Positions 1 through 7,755 of a DNA stretch of 38,063 bases are shown in pieces. The position numbers and the translations under genes are program-made. The DNA is from Saprospiraceae bacterium (GTDB lineage Bacteria > Bacteroidota > Bacteroidia > Chitinophagales > Saprospiraceae): positions 1 to 38,063 of the forward strand of contig JAIYCH010000090.1 of the NCBI GenBank assembly GCA_027488135.1. The letters are read 5' to 3'. The stretch's first letter is position 1, and every line of letters starts with the position of its first letter. Below the pieces are notes generated by a model, which saw nothing but the letters and a program-made list of their open reading frames with translations, did no database searches and was not told where the DNA came from.

Positions 1-312
1 GGAACATTACCTGTTCTCGCCTTTAGATTTGGTAGCCTGGCTTATGTCACCGATGTGAATTATATTTCTCCGGCATCTATGGGTCAATTGGAAAATTTAG
101 ACTACCTGATTTTAGGCGTTCTACAACCTCATTCTCATTATTCTCACTTCAATGTAGAGGAAGGTTTGCAGGTTATCGAGACACTAAAGCCTAAACAAGC
201 CATTCTTATACATTGTAATCATAAAATTGGTCTGTCCACCGATGTCAATAAATTACTGCCTGATAATGTTCGGGTAGGTTATGATGGACAAATAATAGAA
301 GCAAATTGGTGA
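1..312 (+). CDS. MBL-fold metallo-hydrolase, C-terminal part (5' end outside window)
   Basis: The reading frame is open from base 1 and ends at TGA 310-312, so only the last 103 residues are visible. They resemble the C-terminus of PhnP-like / phosphoribosyl cyclic phosphodiesterase metallo-beta-lactamase proteins of Bacteroidota. Visible signs are a strand ending in YVTDVNYI, where the Asp would be a metal ligand, a segment with spaced histidines (HSHYSHFNVEEGL), and a late histidine in LIHCNHKIGL that fits the final metal site. The N-terminal HxHxDH motif is outside the window, so the catalytic core cannot be confirmed. The family hydrolyses phosphoesters or related bonds in the cytoplasm; the substrate here is unknown. 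An internal ATG at 55 is not the true start, because homology-like sequence continues upstream of it. Confidence 0.8.
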   Translation, partial: GTLPVLAFRFGSLAYVTDVNYISPASMGQLENLDYLILGVLQPHSHYSHFNVEEGLQVIETLKPKQAILIHCNHKIGLSTDVNKLLPDNVRVGYDGQIIEANW

Positions 313-318
313 TAAATA

Positions 319-350
319 TTTGACAACGTTTATTTTTTTACCTATATTTG
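319..350 (+). promoter_or_regulatory. Bacteroidota-type promoter before the SPOR-protein gene
   Basis: TTTG at 319-322 and TATATTTG at 343-350 are separated by 20 bases. This matches the Bacteroidota sigma-A consensus (TTTG, 19-21 bases, TAnnTTTG) exactly. It lies 22 bases before the ATG at 373 and just after the stop of the preceding gene, so the SPOR gene is probably transcribed on its own. Confidence 0.7.
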
Positions 351-372
351 ATTAACTATCAAATTATCCAAT

Positions 373-963
373 ATGTCTAAAATAGATTATATTACCATAG
401 CCGTCGTAGTCATTTGTATTTCTCTGCTGGGTTTAGTTTTTTGGAAAGTGGCAGATTTAAACTGGACAGAAGAAAATATTCAGGAAACGGAAGAATCTGT
501 CCAAGTGGATGATGTGGAGGAAGCAGCGCCATTTTTGGATGAAAACTATGATGTGACCGATTTTGTACCTGAGGACTCAGCTTCAGTTCCTATTGAAACT
601 ACGCCGGTTGTTGTTCCTGAGGAGGAAAAAACAAAAGAAAAGGTTAATATAAAAGAACCTGTCATAGAGACAAAGCCAGTAAAAGCAACAGAAAAAGTGG
701 AAACCATTCCTCCCGTTAATACCCTCAAAGAGGAGTATTTAGTCTGGGGAGGCTCCTTCTCAACCCGCTTAGGGGCTGAGGAGGAACAAGCAAAATTCAA
801 AAAATTAGGTTACAATAAAGCCGAAGTATCCCTTTTTGACAAAGGTAAATATGCCGTCGTCATAGTAGGCCGATATCCAACGCAAGCACAAGCACAGGCT
901 TTAGTTAACGAATTAAGGTCAAAGCATAATATTTCTGCTATTGCCAAAAAGAAAAAGTTATAA
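373..963 (+). CDS. Membrane-anchored SPOR-domain protein
   Basis: A 196-residue protein. One hydrophobic segment (about residues 7-25) is followed by an acidic, then Lys/Pro/Thr/Val-rich low-complexity region (about 30-120). A C-terminal SPOR domain spans about 122-194, starting at EYLVWGGSF and including the VIVGRYPTQAQA segment. SPOR domains bind denuded peptidoglycan glycan strands, often at the division septum. The architecture (one membrane anchor, flexible spacer, terminal SPOR) is typical of envelope or cell-division proteins, with the C-terminus in the periplasm. It is monocistronic and has its own consensus promoter. Its stop is one base from the stop of the convergent response regulator. 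The exact role in division is not shown. Confidence 0.85.
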   Translation: MSKIDYITIAVVVICISLLGLVFWKVADLNWTEENIQETEESVQVDDVEEAAPFLDENYDVTDFVPEDSASVPIETTPVVVPEEEKTKEKVNIKEPVIETKPVKATEKVETIPPVNTLKEEYLVWGGSFSTRLGAEEEQAKFKKLGYNKAEVSLFDKGKYAVVIVGRYPTQAQAQALVNELRSKHNISAIAKKKKL

Positions 964-964
964 A

Positions 965-2023
965 TCAGGAAGGTAGGTTACTTAATTTTTTGAGATCAAG
1001 AATGATGATGGTTCCTTCAGTAATATCAATATAGCCATCATTTTTAAATTCTGTTAACATTCTGATTACGCTCTCTTTTGCAGTTCCTACAATACGAGCC
1101 AAATCCTCCCTCAGGACATGAAAAGATTTATTATCCTCTTTTTGGCTCAATAATATAAGCGCATCTGCTACTCTTTTCCTCACCGAGTTATAAGCAAGGT
1201 TCAATAATTGTTCTTCCTTCTCCGTAATATTATTCGCTAAAATTTTAATCATTTGGGAAGAAACATCTCTGTTTGCCTGGATAAGAGCCAAGAAATCATC
1301 TTTTGGGATAAGCACAATATCTGTATCCTCCATCGCTGCGGCTGTTTCTGCATGAGCGGTACTTTTCAGTAAATCGACATAGCCTAAAAAATCTCCCTCC
1401 TTGAGCAATTCTATAATATATTCTTTACCTTGATCATGCGTTTTAAAGGTTTTAACCTTACCGGAACGAATGAAGTATAAAAAGCGAGGATTATCCCCTT
1501 CTTCAAAAATGACATCTCTTTTTTTAAAATGTTTCATTTTTTTGTCAATCGATAGATTTTTTAGTGCTTCAAAACCTTTCGCTTCATTGATAAAAGCTCT
1601 TAATCCACTTTCTGACCGATCGAACTCTTTTTTCAGCAACTTAGATTTTTTTAATCTTGTTTCTATCACTGAAAGTAACTCATCTTTATAAAAAGGTTTT
1701 GTAACGTAGTCATCTGCGCCCAGATTCATACCCCTTCTAAAGTCTGATCTTTCAGCTTTTGCCGTTAAAAAGACAAAAGGGATACCCGAGGTATCAGGCC
1801 TTTTACCTAAAATATTAAGCACACCAAACCCGTCTAATTTCGGCATCATGACATCGCATAAAATAAGATCGGGTGCTTGCGTTTGGGCTATTTCGACGCC
1901 TTTTAAACCGTCTTCAGCGGCTAAGACAGTAAAATTAGATAACACAAGAATTTCAATCAAATTTTCTCTAACATCTTCATTGTCTTCAATGACTAAAATT
2001 TTAATGGATTGATTTGTTGACAT
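965..2023 (-). CDS. Response regulator: receiver domain fused to Crp/Fnr-type cNMP-fold and HTH
   Basis: A 352-residue protein. The receiver domain occupies about residues 7-125, with an acidic pocket near IEDNED, phospho-acceptor Asp57 (LILCDVMMP), a Thr in FLTAKA and Lys109 (YVTKPF). A short linker leads to a cyclic-nucleotide-binding beta-roll (about 155-265) and a Crp-type winged HTH (about 275-345). The recognition helix has GTAKESVIR, keeping the Glu317/Arg321 pair that contacts DNA in Crp/Fnr proteins. There are no N-terminal cysteines for an Fe-S cluster, so it is unlikely to sense oxygen itself; control probably comes through phosphorylation. It is the second gene after the kinase, with an 11-base gap, so the two very likely form a pair. 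Functionally it looks like FixJ and FixK combined in one chain (inference). Confidence 0.9.
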   Translation of the reverse strand: MSTNQSIKILVIEDNEDVRENLIEILVLSNFTVLAAEDGLKGVEIAQTQAPDLILCDVMMPKLDGFGVLNILGKRPDTSGIPFVFLTAKAERSDFRRGMNLGADDYVTKPFYKDELLSVIETRLKKSKLLKKEFDRSESGLRAFINEAKGFEALKNLSIDKKMKHFKKRDVIFEEGDNPRFLYFIRSGKVKTFKTHDQGKEYIIELLKEGDFLGYVDLLKSTAHAETAAAMEDTDIVLIPKDDFLALIQANRDVSSQMIKILANNITEKEEQLLNLAYNSVRKRVADALILLSQKEDNKSFHVLREDLARIVGTAKESVIRMLTEFKNDGYIDITEGTIIILDLKKLSNLPS

Positions 2024-2034
2024 ATTTTAATTTT

Positions 2035-3705
2035 TTAAATTGATGAAATCCGTGGCAATGAGATTTTAAAAATGGTACCTACACCCGGATGGCTTTCAAA
2101 ATGAATGGAACCATCCATCAGTTCCAAATAACGTTTCACAATGGTTAAACCCAGACCAGTTCCTTGAATATTCTCCACATTGTGGGCTCTGAAAAATCGG
2201 GTAAACAAGTGTTCCTGCTCTTCAGATGGAATACCAATTCCCTCATCCCGAATAGAAAAATAAAGCGATTTTTCATCCATAGAAAATTCAAAATAGATAG
2301 ATTTACCTTGTTCTGAATATTTAATGGCATTTGAAAATAAGTTGAGTAAAATATTTTTGAGTAATTTATGATCTAAAAACAAAACGGTCTTCAGATTATC
2401 CGTTGGTGAAATAACTTTTTGCCCCGGCTTAAGAATAGGCAGAATATCATCCAATAAATCATTACAAAAATCATTGAACATAAATTCGACGGGATGCGAT
2501 AAAACTTTACCTTCTTCGAGTTTACTCAATGAAAGGAAATCATTAAGAATACTGGTTAAATTATTCACAGCGGAACGGATTCTAATAATATGTTTCTCTC
2601 TTTTTTGATCTTGTCCACCGTCATTATAAGCTTCTATGAGTTCAGCGGAGGAGAGAATAGCACTTAAAGGCGTTCTAAATTCATGAGAAGCCATGGAGAC
2701 GAATCTAGATTTTAAATGATTCAATTCCTTCTCTCTTTCGTACGCTTTACGCAGCGCTTTCTCCTTTTCAAGGAGGGCGTTTTCGGCACTTTTTCTTTCC
2801 TGGATTTCAAATTCCAGCTTTTTATTAATATTCAGCAGTTGATTAATTGCGGCAGCTAATTCTTCGGTGCGGCGGGAGACGCGTTTCTCCAACTCCGCAT
2901 TCATACTAAGAATTCTCTGTTCTGCATCCCTAACATCGGAAATATCAATACCTGAACATATCAATCCAACGACGTCACCATTTGACTCTGTCAACAAGCT
3001 ATTTTTCCAGGCATATTGTTTGACCTCCCCATCAACATTAATAGCTGTAGTTTCAAAAGAATCAAGTAAAGGAATATTTCCTGACATCATCTCCATAAGA
3101 GCCAATTGAAGTGGGGCTGTTTCATCAGGTGGAAGTATGAGATTAAACCAATACTGAGTAATGACTTCCTCGTGTTTTAAGCCCACGAAGGATAAACCCT
3201 TTTGATTAAGATTAATGATTTTAGTTTGGCGATCTAAAACCACGTTAATCGTATTGGCTACATCGAAATACATTTCGATTTTTTCTTTAGCGGAAATTAG
3301 TTCCCTTTCATTTTGTTTTTGTTCTGTCAAATCGTGAACAATGCCCGTGTAAAGCACAGTATTAGTCAAACGCACCTCACTAATACTCAGGTAACAAGGG
3401 AAAACGGTATTATTTTTCCTTTTTCCTTCTACTTCCCTTCCAATACCAATAATCTTTTTTTCCCCTGTTTTATGGTAATTCTTAAGATACCCATCATGCT
3501 TTTCACTATATTTTCCCGGCATTAACATATTGATATTTCTACCAATTAATTCATCTATATGATAACCAAATAGTTCCGACGCAGCATTATTAACCTTAAG
3601 GATAATGCCAAGTTGATCAATAATAATGATACCATCTGTTGCGGTTTGAATAACTGCAGCGAGCTGAAGAGAAGCTATATCCTGATGGTCCAATTTATTT
3701 TCCAT
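2035..3705 (-). CDS. PAS-PAS sensor histidine kinase with a FixL-like haem PAS domain
   Basis: A 556-residue protein with no membrane segment, so it is probably cytoplasmic. PAS 1 is at about residues 10-128, PAS 2 at about 140-260, and a coiled coil at about 262-335. A HisKA domain follows with His341 in MASHEFRTPL, then a HATPase domain (about 435-552) with N-box FSNAIKYS, G1 DEGIGIP and G2 GTGLGL. PAS 1 strongly resembles the haem PAS of rhizobial FixL: it has MLMPGKYSEKHDGY then IIGIGR. His70 and Arg90 are 20 residues apart, as are the haem-ligand His200 and ligand-sensing Arg220 of Bradyrhizobium FixL. An oxygen or other gas ligand is therefore likely but unproven. The gene lies directly upstream of the receiver-Crp regulator. 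Confidence 0.9.
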   Translation of the reverse strand: MENKLDHQDIASLQLAAVIQTATDGIIIIDQLGIILKVNNAASELFGYHIDELIGRNINMLMPGKYSEKHDGYLKNYHKTGEKKIIGIGREVEGKRKNNTVFPCYLSISEVRLTNTVLYTGIVHDLTEQKQNERELISAKEKIEMYFDVANTINVVLDRQTKIINLNQKGLSFVGLKHEEVITQYWFNLILPPDETAPLQLALMEMMSGNIPLLDSFETTAINVDGEVKQYAWKNSLLTESNGDVVGLICSGIDISDVRDAEQRILSMNAELEKRVSRRTEELAAAINQLLNINKKLEFEIQERKSAENALLEKEKALRKAYEREKELNHLKSRFVSMASHEFRTPLSAILSSAELIEAYNDGGQDQKREKHIIRIRSAVNNLTSILNDFLSLSKLEEGKVLSHPVEFMFNDFCNDLLDDILPILKPGQKVISPTDNLKTVLFLDHKLLKNILLNLFSNAIKYSEQGKSIYFEFSMDEKSLYFSIRDEGIGIPSEEQEHLFTRFFRAHNVENIQGTGLGLTIVKRYLELMDGSIHFESHPGVGTIFKISLPRISSI

Positions 3706-3749
3706 AATACAATATGAGCGGCTATATTATTCAAAAATCAGATAGTCTA

Positions 3750-3763
3750 TTGATAAATATCAT
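3750..3763. promoter_or_regulatory. FNR/FixK-like palindrome
   Basis: TTGATAAATATCAT matches the FNR/FixK/Anr consensus TTGAT-N4-ATCAA at 9 of 10 defined positions. It lies between the divergent kinase (ATG at 3705) and the thioredoxin-like gene (ATG at 3856), centred 51 bases from the kinase start. A position near -41 of a kinase promoter would be compatible with Crp/Fnr-type activation. The linked regulator's recognition helix keeps the Glu and Arg expected for a TTGA-type half-site. Auto-regulation is an inference. Confidence 0.5.
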
Positions 3764-3855
3764 CCATACATTGAAAAAAAAATATCAATTTTACCCTATT
3801 ATTAAAGCCATAAAGAAACGACTTATTAGAATGAAAAAAACAAATTTTAGATAAA

Positions 3856-4152
3856 ATGCCAGCTATCCATCAAGTAAAGTTATTAGGTATCGGTGCCTCC
3901 AAGGACAAAGCTTTGCGTCTCCTGGTTGATCAAGCTATGTCTGCTTTAAACATTCATTGGCCTATTGAGGAAATAAAAGATATAAATCTTCTTATTCATT
4001 ATGGCATAACTGGCATTCCTGCTTTAATCATTGATGATAATGTAATATTTCAAGTCAGTGTACCTAGCTATTCTGAATTGCTTCAGGTTTTTAAGGAATT
4101 CATCACAAAGGAAAATGAGCAAAAGCTTTACATTAGCAAAATCCCAAAATAG
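3856..4152 (+). CDS. Thioredoxin-fold protein lacking the redox cysteines
   Basis: A 98-residue protein resembling the small 'redox-active disulfide protein 2' / thioredoxin_3 family. It has an N-terminal strand (VKLLGIG), a following helix, an INLLIHYGITGIPALIIDD segment with the conserved cis-Pro (IPAL), and a closing helix. Where the family has a CxxC motif straight after the first strand (GxGCxxC), this protein has GASKDK at residues 13-18. It contains no cysteine at all, so it cannot act as a thiol-disulfide oxidoreductase. A binding or regulatory role is possible. It is divergent from the histidine kinase, and its last 20 bases overlap the end of the convergent UspA gene. Confidence 0.7.
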   Translation: MPAIHQVKLLGIGASKDKALRLLVDQAMSALNIHWPIEEIKDINLLIHYGITGIPALIIDDNVIFQVSVPSYSELLQVFKEFITKENEQKLYISKIPK

Positions 4153-4927
4153 GTCTGTCTATTTGAAAGGTAATTTGTTTGCTAACACTTTTATGCAATA
4201 AATCACCAATAAATCCTCTCGTTGGCAGATAAAGTGCTAAAATAGCTGGTTCGTTGGCCTTCAAAAACTGAAATATGCCATCGACAACCTCCTCATTTGA
4301 AATCTGATGAATCTGCCCTAATCCTTCAAAACTTGTTTTACTCGAACCTACCGGATGATTATCATCATTAGGTTTTACCACATGAATAAACTCAATTTGA
4401 GTCCGTAGATAGGTAGAAAAATCCTTTAAATTTGTCAAAACGGTATCTTCGCCCTCTTCAAAATTAGTGGCATAAACCATTTTAAACCATTTATTGAACG
4501 TAGCTTCTTTTGGAATGACCAATACTGGACAGGGTGAATGTCTCAACACATGGGTAGTAATACTTCCAAGCCATTTCTCTAATCTACTGCGTTCCCCTTG
4601 GGTGGCCATGATGATTAAATCATAACTCTCCGCTAATTTATCAATTTCATAACTTATATCTATACCATATTGCAAGCCCGATTGCCCCAAAAGACCCTGA
4701 GGAATATCTTTTACAAAATTTGACATTTGTACCTCCAGACCCTCACGCTTTTCTTTGATCATTTCCTCCAAATAGATGGGAGGTAAATTGGCAGCATCTA
4801 CCGAAGCCAACTGATACACCGTCCAAACATCAATAACAGCATTAAATTCCTTAGCAAAATCAATAGCATATTGAAGCGCGTGTTGAGAGACTTCCGAAAA
4901 ATCGGTAGGAAAAAGTATTTTCTTCAT
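4133..4927 (-). CDS. Universal stress protein, tandem UspA domains
   Basis: A 264-residue cytoplasmic protein, about twice a single Usp domain. Domain 1 (about residues 1-142) begins MKKILFPTDFSE and ends with a nucleotide-binding-like stretch, ATQGERSRLEKWLGS then CPVLVIP. It is close to the G-2x-G-9x-G(S/T) ATP motif, but Ser replaces the second Gly and the following spacing is shorter. Domain 2 (about 148-264) is more diverged and shows no clear ATP motif. Bacteroidota often carry such tandem Usps in low-oxygen or stress regulons. Its place beside a probable oxygen-sensing two-component system supports that (inference). It is convergent with, and overlaps, the thioredoxin-like gene. Confidence 0.9.
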   Translation of the reverse strand: MKKILFPTDFSEVSQHALQYAIDFAKEFNAVIDVWTVYQLASVDAANLPPIYLEEMIKEKREGLEVQMSNFVKDIPQGLLGQSGLQYGIDISYEIDKLAESYDLIIMATQGERSRLEKWLGSITTHVLRHSPCPVLVIPKEATFNKWFKMVYATNFEEGEDTVLTNLKDFSTYLRTQIEFIHVVKPNDDNHPVGSSKTSFEGLGQIHQISNEEVVDGIFQFLKANEPAILALYLPTRGFIGDLLHKSVSKQITFQIDRPILGFC

Positions 4928-4966
4928 AGGTAAATTTTAAAAAATGGGTTTCATAAGTAATATGAA

Positions 4967-5002
4967 CAAAACTAACCCTGCTGTCAAATAAATTAAATGA
5001 CA
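4967..5002 (-). promoter_or_regulatory. Possible promoter and operator before the UspA gene
   Basis: On the minus strand TAGTTTTG (4967-4974) fits the TAnnTTTG element about 40 bases before the UspA ATG. No well-spaced TTTG was found upstream of it. Instead there is an inverted repeat, TGTCA at 4982-4986 and TGACA at 4998-5002, where a regulator could bind. Weak evidence. Confidence 0.3.
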
Positions 5003-5046
5003 AAAATCACCCTGAAAAAGTAATAAATATTTTATGGATACTATTT

Positions 5047-5889
5047 TCACCAAGACAAAACCACCTGAACAGGTTGATGATCAGAGGGATATCTCTTTTC
5101 AAAAGAATCGGTTAAAACACCATATTTTTCGATATTAAAATACTTTCCTAAAAATATATAATCAATCCGCCTATTCAACTCAGCATTCCAATTAAAACTG
5201 TTAAAGGTACCTACCGGCCCATAAGGTGCTTGTTTTGAGTGTGTAAAACTGTCTCTATACCCTGCATCATTTAATGTTTTAACCGCATCGGATTCAGGCA
5301 AAGAATTAAAATCACCCATGATAATAACAGGTAAACCCTTACTAATTTCCGTAGCCTTTTGGTGCATTAACTTAGCTGATTCCAGCCTGGCCACGACCCC
5401 TTCATGATCAAAATGGGCATTAAAAACGTAGAATAATTTACCATTTTTCTTATCCTTACATTTTGCCCAGGTACAAATACGTTTGCAACATTTCGCGTCC
5501 CAACCCATCGTTGGTTCACCAGGTGTGGTACTTAACCAAAAATTACCTGATTGAACAACCTCTATCCTACTTTTCTTATAAAATAAAGCTGCAAATTCCC
5601 CCAACAGCTTACCATCATCCCGGCCTACGCCAATCCAACCATATTCAGACAAGGCCTCCAAATCTTGAATCTGATTATACAAAACCTCTTGAGTACCAAA
5701 TATATCCCAATCATGAAATTGAATTAAGCCTTTAACTAAGCTCACTCTATTGGGCCAGGCGTTTATGCCATCCTGAGGATTATTATAACGTAAATTGTAG
5801 GTTGCCACAATAAGTTTATTTGACTTTTGCGCCACCATTTCTTGAAAGCCTATAAAAAAAAACAAGGCAACTAACCATTTACTATGCAT
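5047..5889 (-). CDS. Secreted endonuclease/exonuclease/phosphatase-family protein
   Basis: A 280-residue protein with an N-terminal hydrophobic export signal (about residues 1-20, ending near MVAQ). EEP-fold motifs are in order: ATYNLRYNN (metal-binding Asn), GTQEVL (catalytic Glu), FNAHFDHEG, GDFNSLPES (Asp/Asn pair) and the terminal SDHQPV (Asp-His). All catalytic positions are present, so it should be an active Mg-dependent phosphodiesterase. Substrates in this family range from DNA to phospholipids and inositol phosphates, and the sequence does not decide which. It has no T9SS sorting domain, so the periplasm is the likely location. It is the last gene of a four-gene minus-strand run, 31 bases after the TraB-family gene. 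Confidence 0.9.
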   Translation of the reverse strand: MHSKWLVALFFFIGFQEMVAQKSNKLIVATYNLRYNNPQDGINAWPNRVSLVKGLIQFHDWDIFGTQEVLYNQIQDLEALSEYGWIGVGRDDGKLLGEFAALFYKKSRIEVVQSGNFWLSTTPGEPTMGWDAKCCKRICTWAKCKDKKNGKLFYVFNAHFDHEGVVARLESAKLMHQKATEISKGLPVIIMGDFNSLPESDAVKTLNDAGYRDSFTHSKQAPYGPVGTFNSFNWNAELNRRIDYIFLGKYFNIEKYGVLTDSFEKRYPSDHQPVQVVLSW

Positions 5890-5920
5890 ACTTTAGGATT
5901 TTAATGAAAAATGAGTTAAT

Positions 5921-6802
5921 TTAATACATAGGTTCAAGGGTAAAGCCTGCCTGACGCAGCAATGAGATTACCCCCATTTCACCAGGAAGATGTCCGGCCC
6001 CAACGGCAAATAAAGTAGGCTGCTTCCTCATTAAGTCAATGATAGGAGCCACCCACCTCTTATTTCTTCTGAACAACAATAAATCCTTGAATTGATCCAT
6101 CCCAGCGTCATCTTGCATCATTTTCTCCATTTCCTGAATATCCTGGTTTTTATAAATACCAGCCAACTCGTCCATCATAGAAACGCCAGAACCCTTTTGA
6201 TTTACTTGTTCCAATAACATTTCTGCCTGCACGCGATAAGGAATACTATCGAAAATACTCATCTGAAAAGCGATGGTTTCCAAGCCTTTAATGTCCAGAT
6301 TTTTATTTTGCGCCATGGCTAAAAATTCCATTTCATAAGACTTCAAGTCACCACCATTCATTCCCATTCCATCGGGATCTAAACTGGAAAGAAGCATAGG
6401 TTTTAATTTTTCAAGAATTTGAAAAGGAAGTCCCATGTCGTTGAAATGAGAAGACACTTTATCATATTCTTCCGTAGTGTAAAGCATGGAAAGCGTCGTA
6501 TCATTTCTCATAAAACCTTGCATCATCAGAGGCATAAGTTGAGAAATATCATCCATAGCAGATAAATCGACTTCAAAAACCATAGATTTTACATTACCGA
6601 TAGCATTTTCAACCGACGGAAGAAGAAAATAGTCCTTTTTACCTATTAAGTGGATGGTTCCATACAAATAGGAATCAGCGGATAAGGTTCTTCCACTAAT
6701 TTTCCAAAGCAATGATTTTTCACTTGGCGCTTGACCCTGTAATGGTAACTGACTGAAAAGGAACAATAAAAGAGGAAAACAACGAAGGAACATAGGACTC
6801 AT
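5921..6802 (-). CDS. TraB/GumN family protein, exported
   Basis: A 293-residue protein. A signal peptide (about residues 4-25) precedes a TraB/GumN domain with the family's conserved YGTIHLIG motif, an acidic FEVDLS strand and a C-terminal FAVGAGHLPGEMG motif. These His, Glu and Gly-His positions resemble the metal-dependent protease fold of the Tiki/TraB superfamily. A peptidase role is plausible, but for GumN-like proteins it is mainly inferred. Two start codons are close together (6802 and 6793); the second gives a cleaner signal peptide. It lies eight bases after the DUF3137 gene. Confidence 0.85.
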   Translation of the reverse strand: MSPMFLRCFPLLLFLFSQLPLQGQAPSEKSLLWKISGRTLSADSYLYGTIHLIGKKDYFLLPSVENAIGNVKSMVFEVDLSAMDDISQLMPLMMQGFMRNDTTLSMLYTTEEYDKVSSHFNDMGLPFQILEKLKPMLLSSLDPDGMGMNGGDLKSYEMEFLAMAQNKNLDIKGLETIAFQMSIFDSIPYRVQAEMLLEQVNQKGSGVSMMDELAGIYKNQDIQEMEKMMQDDAGMDQFKDLLLFRRNKRWVAPIIDLMRKQPTLFAVGAGHLPGEMGVISLLRQAGFTLEPMY

Positions 6803-6810
6803 TTTTAGCT

Positions 6811-7743
6811 TTAATGATGAATATCAAATTCTTGTAATATACTAAATAAAACGAGATGAATATCTAAAAAAGTTAAAATGGATACATCGGGTCTGAATTT
6901 TTTAAACAATGGCATAGTTAAAAAATTTTCAGGTGCTGATATGGCAACAAACACATCACTTTCAACAAAAGAAAAAAAGAGAGCCCTTCCCGTTTTTTTA
7001 TAAAATCTAATCATTACTTCTTTAATCTCTTCTGATAAAATAGAAGAGGCAGGTGTATCAGGTGAGGCGTAAGTAGCAAAAGATTCTTTAAAAATAAGAT
7101 TACTCTGCTCGTTGTCTTTATTTTCTGCACCTAACCAGGTAAATTTTCTGATAGCCTTATATACCTCCTGCTTTTCTTTACGGCTCCAAATTATAGCCGC
7201 TCCTGAAGTTTTAAAGGGTAATTTACCCTGGATAAAAAAACCATTAAATTGGGGTTTTAATTGACCATCTATATTTGAAGTCACCGATACACGGAGCTTA
7301 CTTAAAGAAAAGGAAACCTCCCCAATATTTCCCGTCATTAATCCGTTGCCCTCATAATTCGTTGCATTTTCAGAAAAAAAACCACTTTCCATGTATATTT
7401 TACTATCCATCCATTGATCTCCACGAAAAGATAAGTTCATTATTTCAGGCGTCTGCATAAAATATTTCATCATCAATGAGGTTAACGAATACTGACAAGC
7501 CAACTTAAAATTTAGCCACAAAGTAGCAACGTAGTAAAAACCATATAAACTAACGCCAATAAACAAAAGGGTAAGGACAAAAAGGCCTAAAATTGCGTGG
7601 AGAAGAAGTCCCAAAATAATACTTCCACATAAAATACCCAGTAGGCGAATGATATGAAAACGATGTTTATTGAGTTGAGATAAAACTGGAACCATTTCAT
7701 CTTGATAAAAAATTTGAAATTGGGAGCCTGAAAATGGAATCAT
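6811..7743 (-). CDS. DUF3137 membrane protein
   Basis: A 310-residue protein. Two adjacent transmembrane segments lie near the N-terminus (about residues 33-73, rich in Leu, Gly and Ile), followed by a soluble domain of about 230 residues. The layout and the soluble part resemble the DUF3137 family, sometimes called galanin-like in databases without functional support. No catalytic motif is evident. It is in the middle of a four-gene run with gaps of 8 and 12 bases, so it is probably co-transcribed with the HD-domain, TraB and EEP genes. Function unknown. Confidence 0.7.
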   Translation of the reverse strand: MIPFSGSQFQIFYQDEMVPVLSQLNKHRFHIIRLLGILCGSIILGLLLHAILGLFVLTLLFIGVSLYGFYYVATLWLNFKLACQYSLTSLMMKYFMQTPEIMNLSFRGDQWMDSKIYMESGFFSENATNYEGNGLMTGNIGEVSFSLSKLRVSVTSNIDGQLKPQFNGFFIQGKLPFKTSGAAIIWSRKEKQEVYKAIRKFTWLGAENKDNEQSNLIFKESFATYASPDTPASSILSEEIKEVMIRFYKKTGRALFFSFVESDVFVAISAPENFLTMPLFKKFRPDVSILTFLDIHLVLFSILQEFDIHH

Positions 7744-7755
7744 AACAAGGTCTAG

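Noticed and set aside
3831-3854. Tiny frame before the thioredoxin-like gene
   Set aside because: Seven residues rich in Lys and Asn in AT-rich DNA; chance is the simplest explanation.
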